Below are positions 1 to 11,914 of a stretch of 64,000 bases of DNA, in pieces; the first letter of the stretch is position 1; the number at the start of each line of letters is the position of its first letter. The notes beneath the pieces are model-generated. The model was not told the DNA's origin and ran no database searches. It worked only from the letters and a program-made list of their open reading frames with translations. A program made the translations under genes and the position numbers. This DNA is from Xanthostigma xanthostigma (taxonomy: Eukaryota > Arthropoda > Insecta > Raphidioptera > Raphidiidae). Where the stretch lies: NCBI GenBank assembly GCA_963575645.1, contig OY754470.1, positions 32,780,501 to 32,844,500 of the forward strand, in the 5' to 3' direction.

Positions 1-100
1 ATAAAGTAATTTTGCCTATAAAGACTCATTTGCACCTAATTGTCGTAAAGCATGTAAAAACTGCTTGTCTGCGTTTAAATAATGGTTAATATGCAGTTTG

Positions 101-120
101 CATTTTCTTATGAGAGAATG
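101..120. other. Conserved hairpin-capable dyad of the monomer core (example)
   Basis: CATTTTCT and AGAGAATG flank TATG and can pair at seven of eight positions, with one T/G mismatch. It overlaps a second dyad, ATGCA-gtt-TGCAT, at 91-103. Both recur in most monomers with few changes, in the least variable part of the unit. Short dyads and other non-B-DNA-prone sequences have been reported as enriched in centromeric satellites that lack CENP-B boxes; a role here is inference. Confidence 0.6.
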
Positions 121-150
121 ATCCAAACCTGAATGTTATAGTGTAAATAG

Positions 151-158
151 ACTTACCT
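151..158 (-). other. Splice-donor-like AGGTAAGT on the - strand (example)
   Basis: ACTTACCT on the + strand reads AGGTAAGT on the - strand, a perfect match to the U1-complementary 5' splice-site consensus across eight bases. The word is present in every monomer that reads GACTTACCTT, which is common throughout the window, and is weakened in those that read GACTTACCCT or GACTAACCTT. There is no evidence of splicing in the sequence itself. Confidence 0.45.
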
Positions 159-799
159 TCATGAAATAAAGCAATTTTGCCTATAAGGACTTATTTGCCT
201 CTTATTGTCATAAAGCATGTAAAAACTGCTTGTCTGCGTTTAAATAATGGTTAATATGCAGTTTGCATTTTCTTATGAGAGAATGATCCAAACCAGAATG
301 TTATAGTGTAAATAGACTTACCCTCTTGAAATAAAGCAATTTTGCCTATAAGGACTCATTTGCACCTAATTGTCATAAAGCTTGTAAAAAGTGCTTGTAT
401 GCGTTAAAATAATAGTTAATATGCAGTTTGCATTTTCTTATGAGAGAATGATCTAAACCTGAATGTTATAGTTTAAGTAAACTTACCTTTGTAAAATAAA
501 GCAATTTTGCCTATATAGACTAATTTGCCCCTAATTGTCGTAAAGCATGTAAAAACTGCTTGTATGCGTTAAAATAATGGTTAATATGCAGTTTGCATTT
601 TCTTATGAGAGAATGATCCAAACCTGAATGTTATAGTGTAAATAGACTTACCCTCATGAAATAAAGTAATTTTGCCTATAAAGACTCATTTGCACCTAAT
701 TGTCGTAAAGCATGTAAAAACTGCTTGTCTGCGTTTAAATAATGGTTAATATGCAGTTTGCATTTTCTTATGAGAGAATGATCCAAACCTGAATGTTAT

Positions 800-2030
800 A
801 GTGTAAATATAATTACCCTCATGAAATAAAGCAATTTTGCCTATAAAGACTCATTTGCACCTAATTGTCATAAAGCATGTAAAAACTGCTTGTATGCGTT
901 AAAATAATAGTTAATATGCAGTTTGCATTTTCTTGTGAGAGAATGATCCAAACCTGAATGTTATAGTGTAAGTAAACTTACCTTTGTGAAATAAAGCAGT
1001 TTTGCCTATAAGGACTCATTTGCACCTAATTCTCGTAAAGCATGTAAAAACTGCTTGTTGCGTTAAAATAATGGTTAATATGCAGTTTGCATTTTCTTAT
1101 GAGAGAATGATCCAAACTTGAATGTTATAGTGTAAATAGACTAACCTTAATGAAATAAAGCAATTTTGCCTATAAGGACCCATTTGCCCCTAATTGTCAT
1201 AAAGCATGTAAAAAATGCTTGTATGCGTTAAAATAATGGTTAATATGCAGTTTGCATTTTTTTATGAGAGAATGATCCAACCCTGAATATTATAGTGAAA
1301 GTTGACTTACCTTTGTGAATAAAGGAATTCTGCCTATAAGGACACATTTGCACCTAATTGTCATAAAGCATGTAAATACTGCTTGTCTGCGTGAAAAAAA
1401 TAGGAAATGATCAGTTTGCATTATCTTTTGAGAAAATGATCCAAACCTGAATGTTATAATATAAATAGACTTACCTTTGTAAAATAAAGCAATTTTGCCT
1501 ATAAGGACTCATTTGCACGCAATTGTCGTGAAGCATGTAAAAACTGCTTGTCTGCGTTAAAATAATGGTTAATATGCAGTTTGTATTTTCTTATGAGAGA
1601 ATGATCCAACCCTGAATATTATAGTGAAAGTAGACTTACCTTTGTGAAATAAAGCAATTCTGCCTATTAGGACACATTTGCACCTAATTGTCATAAAGCA
1701 TGTAAATACTGCTTGTCTGCGTGAAAATAATAGGAAATTATCAGTTTGCATTATCTTTTGAGAGAATGATCCAAACTTGAATGTTATAGTGTAAGTAGAC
1801 TTACCTTCATGAAATAAAGCAATTTTGCCTATAAGGACTCATTTGCACCTAATTGTCATAAAGCATGTAAATACTGCTTGTCTGAGTGAAAATAATAGGA
1901 AATGATCAGTTTGCATTATCTTTCGAGAAAATGATCCAAACCTGAATGTATAGTGTAAATAGACTTACCTTTCCAAAATAAAGCAATTTTGCCTTTAAGG
2001 ACTCATTTGCACGCAATTGTCGTGAAGCAT
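800..2030. repeat. Block X copy 1, containing the diverged AT-rich monomer subfamily
   Basis: This block is paralogous to about 10,519-11,914. Shared rare markers are CTTGTGAGAG (932 and 10,651), a one-base-short CTTGTTGCG (1,054 and 10,773), ATTCTGCC, AAATACTGC, and TTGCATTATCTTTTGAG in place of TTGCATTTTCTTATGAG. The offset is 9,719 bp on the left and about 9,884 bp on the right, a change of one monomer, so the right-hand copy has one extra unit or this one has lost it. The diverged units (CCAACCCTGAATATTATAG) differ at many sites from the rest of the array and look like an older layer. Confidence 0.8.
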
Positions 2031-3715
2031 GTAAAAACTGTTTGTCTGCGTTAAAATAATGGTTAATATGCAGTTTGCATTTTCTTATGAGAGAATGATC
2101 CAAACCTGAATGTTATAGTGTAAATAGACTAACCTTTATGAAATAAAGCAATTTTGCCTATAAGGACTCATTTGCCCCTAATTGTCATAAAGCATGTTAA
2201 AACTGCTTGTCAGCGTTAAAATAATGGTTAATATGCAGTTTGCATTTTCTTATGAGAGAATGATCCAAACCTGAATGTTATAGTGTAAATAGACTGACCT
2301 TCATGAAATAAAGCAATTTTGCCTTCAAGGACTTATTTGCCCCTTATTGTCATAAAGCATGTAAAAACTGCTTGTATGCGTTAAAATAATGTATAATATG
2401 CAGTTTGCATTTTCTTATGAGAGAATGATCCAAACCTGAATGTTATAGTGTAAATAGACTAACCTTCATGAAATAAAGCAATTTTCCCTATAAGGACTCA
2501 TTTGCCCCTAATTGTCATAAAGCATGTAAAAACTGCTTGTCAGCGTTAAAATAATGGTTAATATGCAGTTTGCATTTTCTTATGAGAGAATGATCCAACC
2601 CTGAATATTATAGTGAAAGTAGACTTACCTTTGTGAAATAAAACAATTTTGCCTTTAAAGACTTACTTCTACCTAATTGTCGTAAAACATGTGAAAACTG
2701 CTTGTCTGCGTGAAAATGATAGTAAATATGCAGTTTGCATTTTCTTATGAGAGAATGATCCAAACCTGAATGTTATAGTGTAAATAGACTTACCCTCATG
2801 AAATAAAGCACTTTTGCCTATAAGGCCTCATTTGCACCTAATTGTCATAAAGCATGTAAAAACTGCTTGTCAGCGTTAAAATAATAGTTAATATGCAGTT
2901 TGCATTTTCTTATGAGAGAATGATCCAAACCTGAATGTTATAGTGTAAATAGACTTACCTTTCTAAAATAAAGCAATTTTGCCTATAAGGATTCATTTTC
3001 ACGCAATTGTCATGAAGCATGTAAAAACTGCTTGTCTGCGTTAAAAAAATGGTTAATATGCAGTTTGCATTTTCTTATGAGAGAATGATCCAAACCTGAA
3101 TGTTATAGTGTAAATAGACTAACCTTCATGAAATAAAGCAATTTTGCCTATAAGGACTCATTTGCCCCTAATTGTCATAAAGCATGTATAAACTGCTTGT
3201 CAGCGTTAAAATAATGGTTAATATGCAGTTTGCATTTTCTTATGAGAGAATGACCCAAACCTGAATGTTATAGTGTAAATAGATTTACCTTTGTAAAATA
3301 AAGCAATTTTGCCTATAAGGACTCATTTGCACGCAATTGTCGTGAAGCATGTAAAAACTGCTTGTCTGCGTTAAAATAATGGTTAATATGCAGTTTGCAT
3401 TTTCTTATGAGAGAATGATCCAAACCTGAATGTTATAGTGTAAATAGACTTACCTTCATGAAATAAAGCAATTTTGCCTATAAGGACTCATTTGCCCCTA
3501 ATTGTCATAAAGCATGTAAAAACTGCTTGTATGCGTTAAAATAATAGTTAATATGCAGTTTGCATTTTCTTATGAGAGAAAAATCCAAACCTGAATGTTA
3601 TAGTGTAAATAGACTTACCTTCATGAAATAAAGCAATTTTGCCTATAAGGACTCATTTGCACGCAATTGTCGTGAAGCATATAAAAACTGCTTGTCTGCG
3701 TTAAAATAATGGTTA

Positions 3716-4375
3716 ATATGCAGTTTGCATTTTCTTATGAGAGAATGATCCAAACCTGAATGTTATAGTGAAAGTAGACTAACCTTTGTGAAATAAAACA
3801 ATTTTGCCTTTAAGGACTTTTTTCCACCTAATTGTCGTAAAACATGTGAAAACTGCTTGTCTGCGTGAAAATGATAGTAAATATGCAGTTTGCATTTTCT
3901 TATGAGAGAAAGATCCAAACCTGAATGTTATAGTGTAAATAGACTTACCTTCATGAAATAAAGCAATTTTGATTATAAGGACTCATTTGCCCCTAATTGT
4001 CATAAAGCATGTAAAAACTGCTTGTATGCGTTAAAATGATAGTAAATATGCAGTTTGCATTTTCTTATGAGAGAATGATCCAAACCTGAATGTTATAGTG
4101 AAAGTAGACTAACCTTTGTGAAATAAAACAATTTTGCCTTTAAGGACTTTTTTCCACCTAATTGTCGTAAAACATGTGAAAACTGCTTGTCTGCGTGAAA
4201 ATGATAGTAAATATGCAGTTTGCATTTTCTTATGAGAGAAAGATCCAAACCTGAATGTTATAGTGTAAATAGACTTACCTTCATGAAATAAAGCAATTTT
4301 GATTATAAGGACTCATTTGCCCCTAATTGTCATAAAGCATGTAAAAACTGCTTGTATGCGTTAAAATGATAGTAA
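3716..4375. repeat. Two tandem copies of a 330-bp dimer
   Basis: The sequence from about 3,716 to 4,045 repeats at 4,046-4,375 with an offset of exactly 330 bp (two monomers), and I saw no differences between the copies. Markers are AAAGTAGACT at 3,771 and 4,101, GGACTTTTTTCCACC in both, and the unusual TTTTGATTATAAGG in both. One half-unit is of the AAAACAATTTTGCCTTTAA subfamily. A related single copy of the first half lies 2,310 bp (14 monomers) downstream of 3,691 at about 6.0-6.2 kb. Near identity suggests a very recent duplication. Confidence 0.85.
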
Positions 4376-4740
4376 ATATGCAGTTTGCATTTTCTTATGA
4401 GAGAAAGATCCAAACCTGAATGTTATAGTGTAAATAGACTTACCTTCATGAAATAAAGCAATTTTGCCTATAAGGACTCATTTGCACCTAATTGTCATAA
4501 AGCTTGTAAAAACTGTGTGTATGCGTTAAAATAATAGTTAATATGCAGTTTGCATTTTCTTATGAGAGAATGATCTAAACCTGAATGTTATAGTTTAAGT
4601 AAACTTACCTTTGTAAAATAAAGCAATTTTGCCTATAAGGACTCATTTGCCCCTAATTGTCATAAAGCATGTAAAAACTGCTTGTATGCGTTAAAATAAT
4701 GGTTAATATGCAGTTTGCATTTTCTTATGAGAGAATGATC

Positions 4741-6620
4741 CAAACCTGAATGTTATAATGTAAATAGACTTACCTTTGTAAAAAAAAGCAATTTTGCCTA
4801 TAAGGACTCATTTGCACGCAATTGTCGTGAAGCATGTAAAAACTGCTTGTCTGCGTGAAAATGATAGTAAATATGCAGTTTGCATTTTCTTATGAGAGAA
4901 AGATTTAAACCTGAATGTTATAGTGTAAATAGACTTACCTTCATGAAATAAAGCAATTTTGCCTATAAGGACTCATTTGCCCCTAATTGTCATTAAGCAT
5001 GTAAAAACTGCTTGTATGCGTTAAAATGATAGTAAATATGCAGTTTGCATTTTCTTATGAGAGAATGATCCAAACCTGAACGTTATAGTGTAAATAGACT
5101 TACCCTCATAAAATAAAGCAATTTTGCCTATAAAGATTCATTTGCACCTTATTGTCGTAAAGCATGTGAAAACTGCTTGTCTGCGTTTAAATAATGGTTA
5201 ATATGCAGTTTGCATTTTCTTATGAGAGATTGATCCAAACCTGAAGGTTATAGTGTAAACAGACTTACCTTTGTAAAATAAAGCAATTTTGCCTATAAGG
5301 ACTCATTTGCACGCAATTGTCGTGAAGCATGTAAAAACTGCTTGTCTGCGTTAAAATAATGGTTAATATGCAGTTTGCATTTTCTTATGAGAAAATGATC
5401 CAAACCTGAATGTTATAGTATAAATAGACTTACCTTCATGAAATAAAGCAATTTTGCCTATAAGGACTCATTTGCCCCTAATTGTCATAAAGCATGTAAA
5501 AACTGCTTGTCAGCGTTAAAATAATGGTTAATATGCAGTTTGCATTTTCTTATGAGAGAATGATCCAAACCTGAATGTTATAGTGTAAATAGACTTACCT
5601 TCATGAAATAAAGCAATTTTGCCTATAAAGACTCATTTGCACCTAATTGTCGTAAAGCATGTAAAAACTGCTTGTCATCGTTTAAATAATGGTTAATATG
5701 CAGTTTGCATTTTCTTATGAGAGAAAGATCCAAACCTGAATGTTATAGTGTAAATAGACTTACCTTCATGAAATAAAGCAATTTTGCCTATAAGGACTCA
5801 TTTGCCCCTAATTGTCATAAAGCATGTAAAAACTGCTTGTATGCGTTAAAATAATGGTTAATATGCAGTTTGCATTTTCTTATGAGAGAAAGATCCAAAC
5901 CTGAATGTTATAGTGTAAATAGACTTACCTTCATGAAATAAAGCAATTTTGCCTATAAGGACTCATTTGCACGCAATTGTCGTGAAGCATATAAAAACTG
6001 CTTGTCTGCGTTAAAATAATGGTTAATATGCAGTTTGCATTTTCTTATGAGAGAATGATCCAAACCTGAATGTTATAGTGAAAGTAGACTTACCCTTGTG
6101 AAATAAAACAATTTTGCCTTTAAGGACTTTTTTCCACCTAATTGTCGTAAAACATGTGAAAACTGCTTGTCTGCGTGAAAATGATAGTAAATATGCAGTT
6201 TGCATTTTCTTATGAGAGAAAGATCCAAACCTGAATGTTATAGTGTAAATATACTTACCTTCATGAAATAAAGCAATGTTGCCTATAAAGACTCATTTGC
6301 ACCTAATTGTCATAAAGCATGTAAAAACTGCTTGTATGCGTTAAAATGATAGTAAATATGCAGTTTGCATTTTCTTATGAGAGAACGACCCAAACTGAAT
6401 GTTATAGTGTAAATAGATTTACCTTTGTAAAATAAAGCAATTTTGCCTATAAGGACTCATTTGCACGCAATTGTCGTGAAGCATGTAAAAACTGCTTGTC
6501 TGCGTGAAAATGATAGTAAATTTGCAGTTTGCATTTTCTTATGAGAGAATGATCTAAACCTGAATGTTATAGTGTGAATAGACTGACCTTTGTAAAATAA
6601 AGCAATTTTGCCTATAAAGA
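4741..6620. repeat. 11-13-monomer block, first copy
   Basis: The left part repeats downstream at an offset of 2,144 bp (13 monomers minus 1). Matches include TGTTATAATG at 4,751 and 6,895, a run of A after TTTGT, and AGATTTAAAC at 4,901 and 7,045. From about 6.26 kb the offset falls to 1,814-1,815 bp (for example AGCAATGTTG at 6,272 and 8,086; AGTGTGAATA at 6,571 and 8,386), so exactly two monomers are missing from the second copy. The one-base offset comes from a missing C in CCCAAACTG near 6,391. Confidence 0.82.
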
Positions 6621-6884
6621 CTCATTTGCACCTAATTGTCGTGAAGCATGTAAAAACTGCTTGTCTGCGTGAAAATGATAGTAAATATGCAGTTTGCATT
6701 TTCTTATGAGAGAAAGATTTAAACCTGAATGTTATAGTGTAAATAGACTTACCTTCATGAAATAAAGCAATTTTGCCTATAAGGACTCATTTGCCCCTAA
6801 TTGTCATAAAGCATGTAAAAACTGCTTGTATGCGTTAAAATAATGGTTAATATGCAGTTTGCATTTTCTTATGAGAGAATGATC

Positions 6885-8470
6885 CAAACCTGAATGTTAT
6901 AATGTAAATAGACTTACCTTTGTAAAAAAAAGCAATTTTGCCTATAAGGACTCATTTGCACGCAATTGTCGTGAAGCATGTAAAAACTGCTTGTCTGCGT
7001 GAAAATGATAGTAAATATGCAGTTTGCATTTTCTTATGAGAGAAAGATTTAAACCTGAATGTTATAGTGTAAATAGACTTACCTTCATGAAATAAAGCAA
7101 TTTTGCCTATAAGGACTCATTTGCCCCTAATTGTCATTAAGCATGTAAAAACTGCTTGTATGCGTTAAAATGATAGTAAATATGCAGTTTGCATTTTCTT
7201 ATGAGAGAATGATCCAAACCTGAACGTTATAGTGTAAATAGACTTACCCTCATAAAATAAAGCAATTTTGCCTATAAAGATTCATTTGCACCTTATTGTC
7301 GTAAAGCATGTGAAAACTGCTTGTCTGCGTTTAAATAATGGTTAATATGCAGTTTGCATTTTCTTATGAGAGATTGATCCAAACCTGAAGGTTATAGTGT
7401 AAACAGACTTACCTTTGTAAAATAAAGCAATTTTGCCTATAAGGACTCATTTGCACGCAATTGTCGTGAAGCATGTAAAAACTGCTTGTCTGCGTTAAAA
7501 TAATGGTTAATATGCAGTTTGCATTTTCTTATGAGAAAATGATCCAAACCTGAATGTTATAGTATAAATAGACTTACCTTCATGAAATAAAGCAATTTTG
7601 CCTATAAGGACTCATTTGCCCCTAATTGTCATAAAGCATGTAAAAACTGCTTGTCAGCGTTAAAATAATGGTTAATATGCAGTTTGCATTTTCTTATGAG
7701 AGAATGATCCAAACCTGAATGTTATAGTGTAAATAGACTTACCTTCATGAAATAAAGCAATTTTGCCTATAAAGACTCATTTGCACCTAATTGTCGTAAA
7801 GCATGTAAAAACTGCTTGTCATCGTTTAAATAATGGTTAATATGCAGTTTGCATTTTCTTATGAGAGAAAGATCCAAACCTGAATGTTATAGTGTAAATA
7901 GACTTACCTTCATGAAATAAAGCAATTTTGCCTATAAGGACTCATTTGCCCCTAATTGTCATAAAGCATGTAAAAACTGCTTGTCAGCGTTAAAATAATG
8001 GTTAATATGCAGTTTGCATTTTCTTATGAGAGAATGATCCAAACCTGAATGTTATAGTGTAAATAGACTTACCTTCATGAAATAAAGCAATGTTGCCTAT
8101 AAAGACTCATTTGCACCTAATTGTCATAAAGCATGTAAAAACTGCTTGTATGCGTTAAAATGATAGTAAATATGCAGTTTGCATTTTCTTATGAGAGAAC
8201 GACCCAAACCTGAATGTTATAGTGTAAATAGATTTACCTTTGTAAAATAAAGCAATTTTGCCTATAAGGACTCATTTGCACGCAATTGTCGTGAAGCATG
8301 TAAAAACTGCTTGTCTGCGTGAAAATGATAGTAAATTTGCAGTTTGCATTTTCTTATGAGAGAATGATCTAAACCTGAATGTTATAGTGTGAATAGACTG
8401 ACCTTTGTAAAATAAAGCAATTTTGCCTATAAAGACTCATTTGCACCTAATTGTCGTGAAGCATGTAAAA
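6885..8470. repeat. 11-13-monomer block, second copy with a two-monomer deletion
   Basis: This partner of 4,741-6,620 is collinear apart from the loss of two monomers near 7.9-8.1 kb. The AGAAAGATTTAAACC marker also occurs at 6,715, 330 bp before 7,045, so a dimer relation is nested at the junction between the copies. Homology to the first copy ends near 8,470, where TATGCGTTAAAATG replaces TCTGCGTGAAAATG. Breaks fall in register with the 165-bp unit, as expected for unequal exchange. Confidence 0.8.
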
Positions 8471-10518
8471 ACTGCTTGTATGCGTTAAAATGATAGTAAA
8501 TATGCAGTTTGCATTTTCTTATGAGAGAAAGATCCAAACCTGAATGTTATAGTGTAAATAGACTTACCCTCATGAAATAAAGCAATTTTGCCTATAAGGA
8601 CTCATTTGCACCTACTTGTCATAAAGCTTGTAAAAACTGCGTGTATGCGTTAAAATAATAGTTAATATGCAGTTTGCATTTTCTTATGAGAGAATGATCT
8701 AAACCTGAATGTTATAGTTTAAGTAAACTTACCTTTGTAAAATAAAGCAATTTTGCCTATAAGGACTTATTTGCCCCTAATTGTCATAAAGCATGTAAAA
8801 ACTGCTTGTATGCGTTAAAATAATGGTTAATATTCAGTTTGCATTTTCTTATGAGAGAATGATCCAAACCTGAATGTTATAGTGAAAATAGACTTACATT
8901 TGTAAAATAAAGCAATTTTGCCTATAAGGACTCATTTGCACGCAATTGTCGTAAAGCATGTAAAAACTGCTTGTCTGCGTGAAAATGATAGTAAATATGC
9001 AGTTTGCATTTTCTTATGAGAGAATGATCCAAACCTGAACGTTATAGTGTAAATAGACTTACCCTCATAAAATAAATCAATTTTGCCTATAAGGACTCAT
9101 TTGCACGCAATTGTCGTGAAGAATGTAAAAACTGCTTGTCTGCGTTAAAATAATAGCTAATATGCAGTTTGCATTATCTTATGAGGGAATGATCCAAACC
9201 TGAATGTTATAGTGTAAATAGACTAACCTTCATGAAATAAAGCAATTTTGCCTATAAGGACTCATTTGCCCCTAATTGTCATAAAGCATGTAAAAACTGC
9301 TTGTCAGCGTTAAAATAATGGTTAATATGCAGTTTGCATTTTCTTATGAGAGAATGACCCAAACCTGAATGTTATAGTGTAAATAGACTTACCCTCATGA
9401 AATAAAGCATTTTTGCCCTTAAGGACTCATTTGCACCTAATTGTCATAAAGCTTGTAAAAACTGCTTGTATGCGTTAAAATAATAGTTAATATGCAGTTT
9501 GCATTTTCTTATGAGAGAATGATCTAAACCTGAATGTTATAGTTTAAGTAAACTTACCTTTGTAAAATAAAGCAATTTTGCCTATATAGACTAATTTGCC
9601 CCTAATTGTTGTAAAGCATGTAAAAACTGCTTGTATGCGTTAAAATAATGGTTGATATGCAGTTTGCATTTTCTTATGAGAGAATGATCCAAACCTGAAG
9701 GTTATAGTGTAAATAGATTTACCTTTGTAAAATAAAGCAATTTTGCCTATAAGGACTCATTTGCACGCAATTGTCGTGAAGCATGTAAAAACTGCTTGTC
9801 TGCGTGAAAAAGATAGTAAATTTGCAGTTTGCATTTTCTTATGAGAGAATGATCCAAACCTGAATGTTATAGTGTAAATAGACTTACCCTCATGAAATAA
9901 AGCAATTTTGCTCATAAAGACTCATTTGCACCTAATTGTCGTAAAGCATGTAAAAACTGTTTGTCTGCGTTTAAATAATGGTTAATATGCAGTTTGCATT
10001 TTCTTATGAGAGAATGATCCAAACCTGAATGTCATAGTGTAAATAGACTTACCTTCATGAAATAAAGCAATTTTGCCTATAAGGACTCATTTGCCCTTAA
10101 TTGTCATAAAGCATGTAAAAACTGCTTGTATGCGTTAAAATAATGGTTAATATGCTGATTGCATTTTCTTATGAGAGAATGATCCAAACCTGAATGTTAT
10201 AGTGTAAATAGACTTACCTTTGTAAAATAAAGCAATTTTGCCTATAAGGACTCATTTGCACGCAATTGTCGTGAAGCATGTCAAAACTGCTTGTCTGCGT
10301 TAATTAGCTTTTTGCATTTTCTTATGAGTGAATGATCCAAACCTGAATGTTATAGTAAAAGTAGACTTACCTTTGTAAAATAAAACAATTTTTCTTTTAA
10401 GGACTTATTTGCACCTCATTGTCGTAAACCATGTAAAAAGAACTTGTCTGCGTGAAAATGATAGTCAATATTCAGTTTGCATTTTCTTATGAGAGAATGA
10501 TCCAAACCTGAATGTTAT
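8471..10518. repeat. Mixed monomers with no clear higher-order period
   Basis: About 12 monomers of the common subfamilies. Short stretches resemble the start of the window; for example the TAGTTTAAGTAAACTTACC units near 8.7 and 9.5 kb match 0.47 kb. No gene or foreign insert was seen. A shortened monomer lies at its right end near 10.30 kb. Confidence 0.8.
10291..10330. repeat. Monomer junction with a 12-bp internal deletion
   Basis: Where other units read from GCGTTAAAATAATGG into ATGCAGTTTGC, this unit reads GCGTTAATTAGCTTTTTGC, which is 12 bp shorter. The deletion removes the left arm of the ATGCA-gtt-TGCAT dyad. The following words, GAGTGAATGATCC and TTTTTCTTTTAAGG, are also unusual, so the unit is generally diverged. 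Sequencing or assembly error cannot be excluded. Confidence 0.75.
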
Positions 10519-11914
10519 AGTGTAAATAGACTTACCCTCATGAAATAAAGCAATTTTGCCTATAAGGACTCATTTGCACCTAATTGTCATAAAGCATGTA
10601 AAAACTGCTTGTATGCGTTAAAATAATAATTAATATGCAGTTTGCATTTTCTTGTGAGAGAATGATCCAAACCTGAATGTTATAGTGTAAGTAAACTTAC
10701 CTTTGTGAAATAAAGCAATTTTGCCTATAAGGACTCATTTGCACCTAATTGTCGTAAAGCATGTAAAAACTGCTTGTTGCGTTAAAATAATGGTTAATAT
10801 GCAGTTTGCATTTTCCTATGAGAGAATGATCCAAACTTGAATGATATAGTGTAAATAGACTAACCTTCATGAAATAAAGCAATTTTGCCTATAAGGACCC
10901 ATTTGCCCCTAATTGTCATAAAGCATGTAAAAACTGCTTGTATGCGTTAAAATAATGGTTAATATGCAGTTTGCATTTTCTTATGAGAGAATGATCCAAA
11001 CCTGAATGTTATAGTGTAAATAGACTTACCTTTGTAAAATAAAGCAATTTTGCCTATAAGGACTCATTTGCACGCAATTGTCGTGAAGCATGTAAAAACT
11101 GTTTGTCTGCGTTAAAATAATGGTTAATATGCAGTTTGCATTTTCTTATGAGAGAATGATCCAACCCTGAATATTATAGTGAAAGTAGACTTACCTTTGT
11201 GAAATAAAGCAATTCTGCCTATAAGGACACATTTGCACCTAATTGTCATAAAGCATGTAAATACTGCTTGTCTGCGTGAAAAAAATAGGAAATGATCAGT
11301 TTGCATTATCTTTTGAGAAAATGATCCAAACCTGAATGTTATAATATAAATAGACTTACCTTTGTAAAATAAAGCAATTTTGCCTATAAGGACTCATTTG
11401 CACGCAATTGTCGTGAAGCATGTAAAAACTGCTTGTCTGCGTTAAAATAATGGTTAATATGCAGTTTGCAATTTCTTATGAGAGAATGATCCAACCCTGA
11501 ATATTATAGTGAAAGTAGACTTACCTTTGTGAAATAAAGCAATTCTGCCTATTAGGACACATTTGCACCTAATTGTCATAAAGCATGTAAATACTGCTTG
11601 CTGCGTGAAAATAATAGGAAATTATCAGTTTGCATTATCTTTTGAGAGAATGATCCAAACTTGAATGTTATAGTGTATGTAGACTTACCTTCATGAAATA
11701 AAGCAATTTTGCCTATAAGGACTCATTTGCACCTAATTGTCATAAAGCATGTAAATACTGCTTGTCTGAGTGAAAATAATAGGAAATGATCAGTTTGCAT
11801 TATCTTTTGAGAAAATGATCCAAACCTGAATGTTATAGTGTAAATAGACTTACCTTTCTAAAATAAAAAAATTTTGCCTATAAGGACTCATTTGCACGCA
11901 ATTGTCGTGAAGCA
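10519..11914. repeat. Block X copy 2
   Basis: Counterpart of 800-2,030 with one additional monomer. It carries two diverged AT-rich units with ATTCTGCC, GTAAATACTGC and TTGCATTATCTTTTGAG in the same order as copy 1. The first has GTGAAAAAAATAGG (11,276), the second ATTAGGACAC. The distance from copy 1 is about 9.7-9.9 kb. In between, other blocks are duplicated locally, so the two copies are not adjacent tandem repeats. Confidence 0.8.

Larger units (their letters stand above)
91..255. repeat. Reference monomer (165 bp) with internal landmarks
   Basis: I use this unit to define the register. It opens with ATGCAGTTTG. An ATGCA-gtt-TGCAT dyad spans 91-103. An adjoining imperfect dyad, CATTTTCT / AGAGAATG around TATG, spans 101-120. 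GATC lies inside AATGATCC at about 118-125. ACTTACCT at 151-158 reads AGGTAAGT on the - strand. AATAAA is at 165-170. GCAA-tt-TTGC is at 171-180. AAGCA and TGCTT arms enclose 213-231. The stretch at about 181-216 is the variable, subfamily-defining part (CACCTAATTG, CACGCAATTG or CCCCTAATTG, followed by TCATAAAG, TCGTAAAG or TCGTGAAG). The choice of first base is arbitrary. Confidence 0.93.
1..3715. repeat. Left segment: mixed, weakly ordered monomers
   Basis: About 22 monomers of several subfamilies follow one another without a clean higher-order period that I can see. They include units with CACGCAATTGTCGTGAAG, units with CCCCTAATTGTCATAAAG, units with CACCTAATTGTC, and the more diverged 'ATTCTGCC / AAATACTGC' type near 1.3-1.9 kb. 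A unit at about 2.60-2.75 kb belongs to the AAAACAATTTTGCCTTTAA subfamily, which recurs much further right. The AAAATAACGC variant that dominates from 15.6 kb onward is absent here. Nothing but satellite is present. Confidence 0.85.

Noticed and set aside
101..120. Rho-independent terminator
   Set aside because: The dyad is A+T-rich, has no G+C-rich stem followed by a T run, and is present in most units; the array is also not bacterial in character.
10291..10330. Possible insertion site of a mobile element
   Set aside because: The junction is only a 12-bp deletion with point changes; there is no inserted sequence, terminal repeat or target-site duplication.
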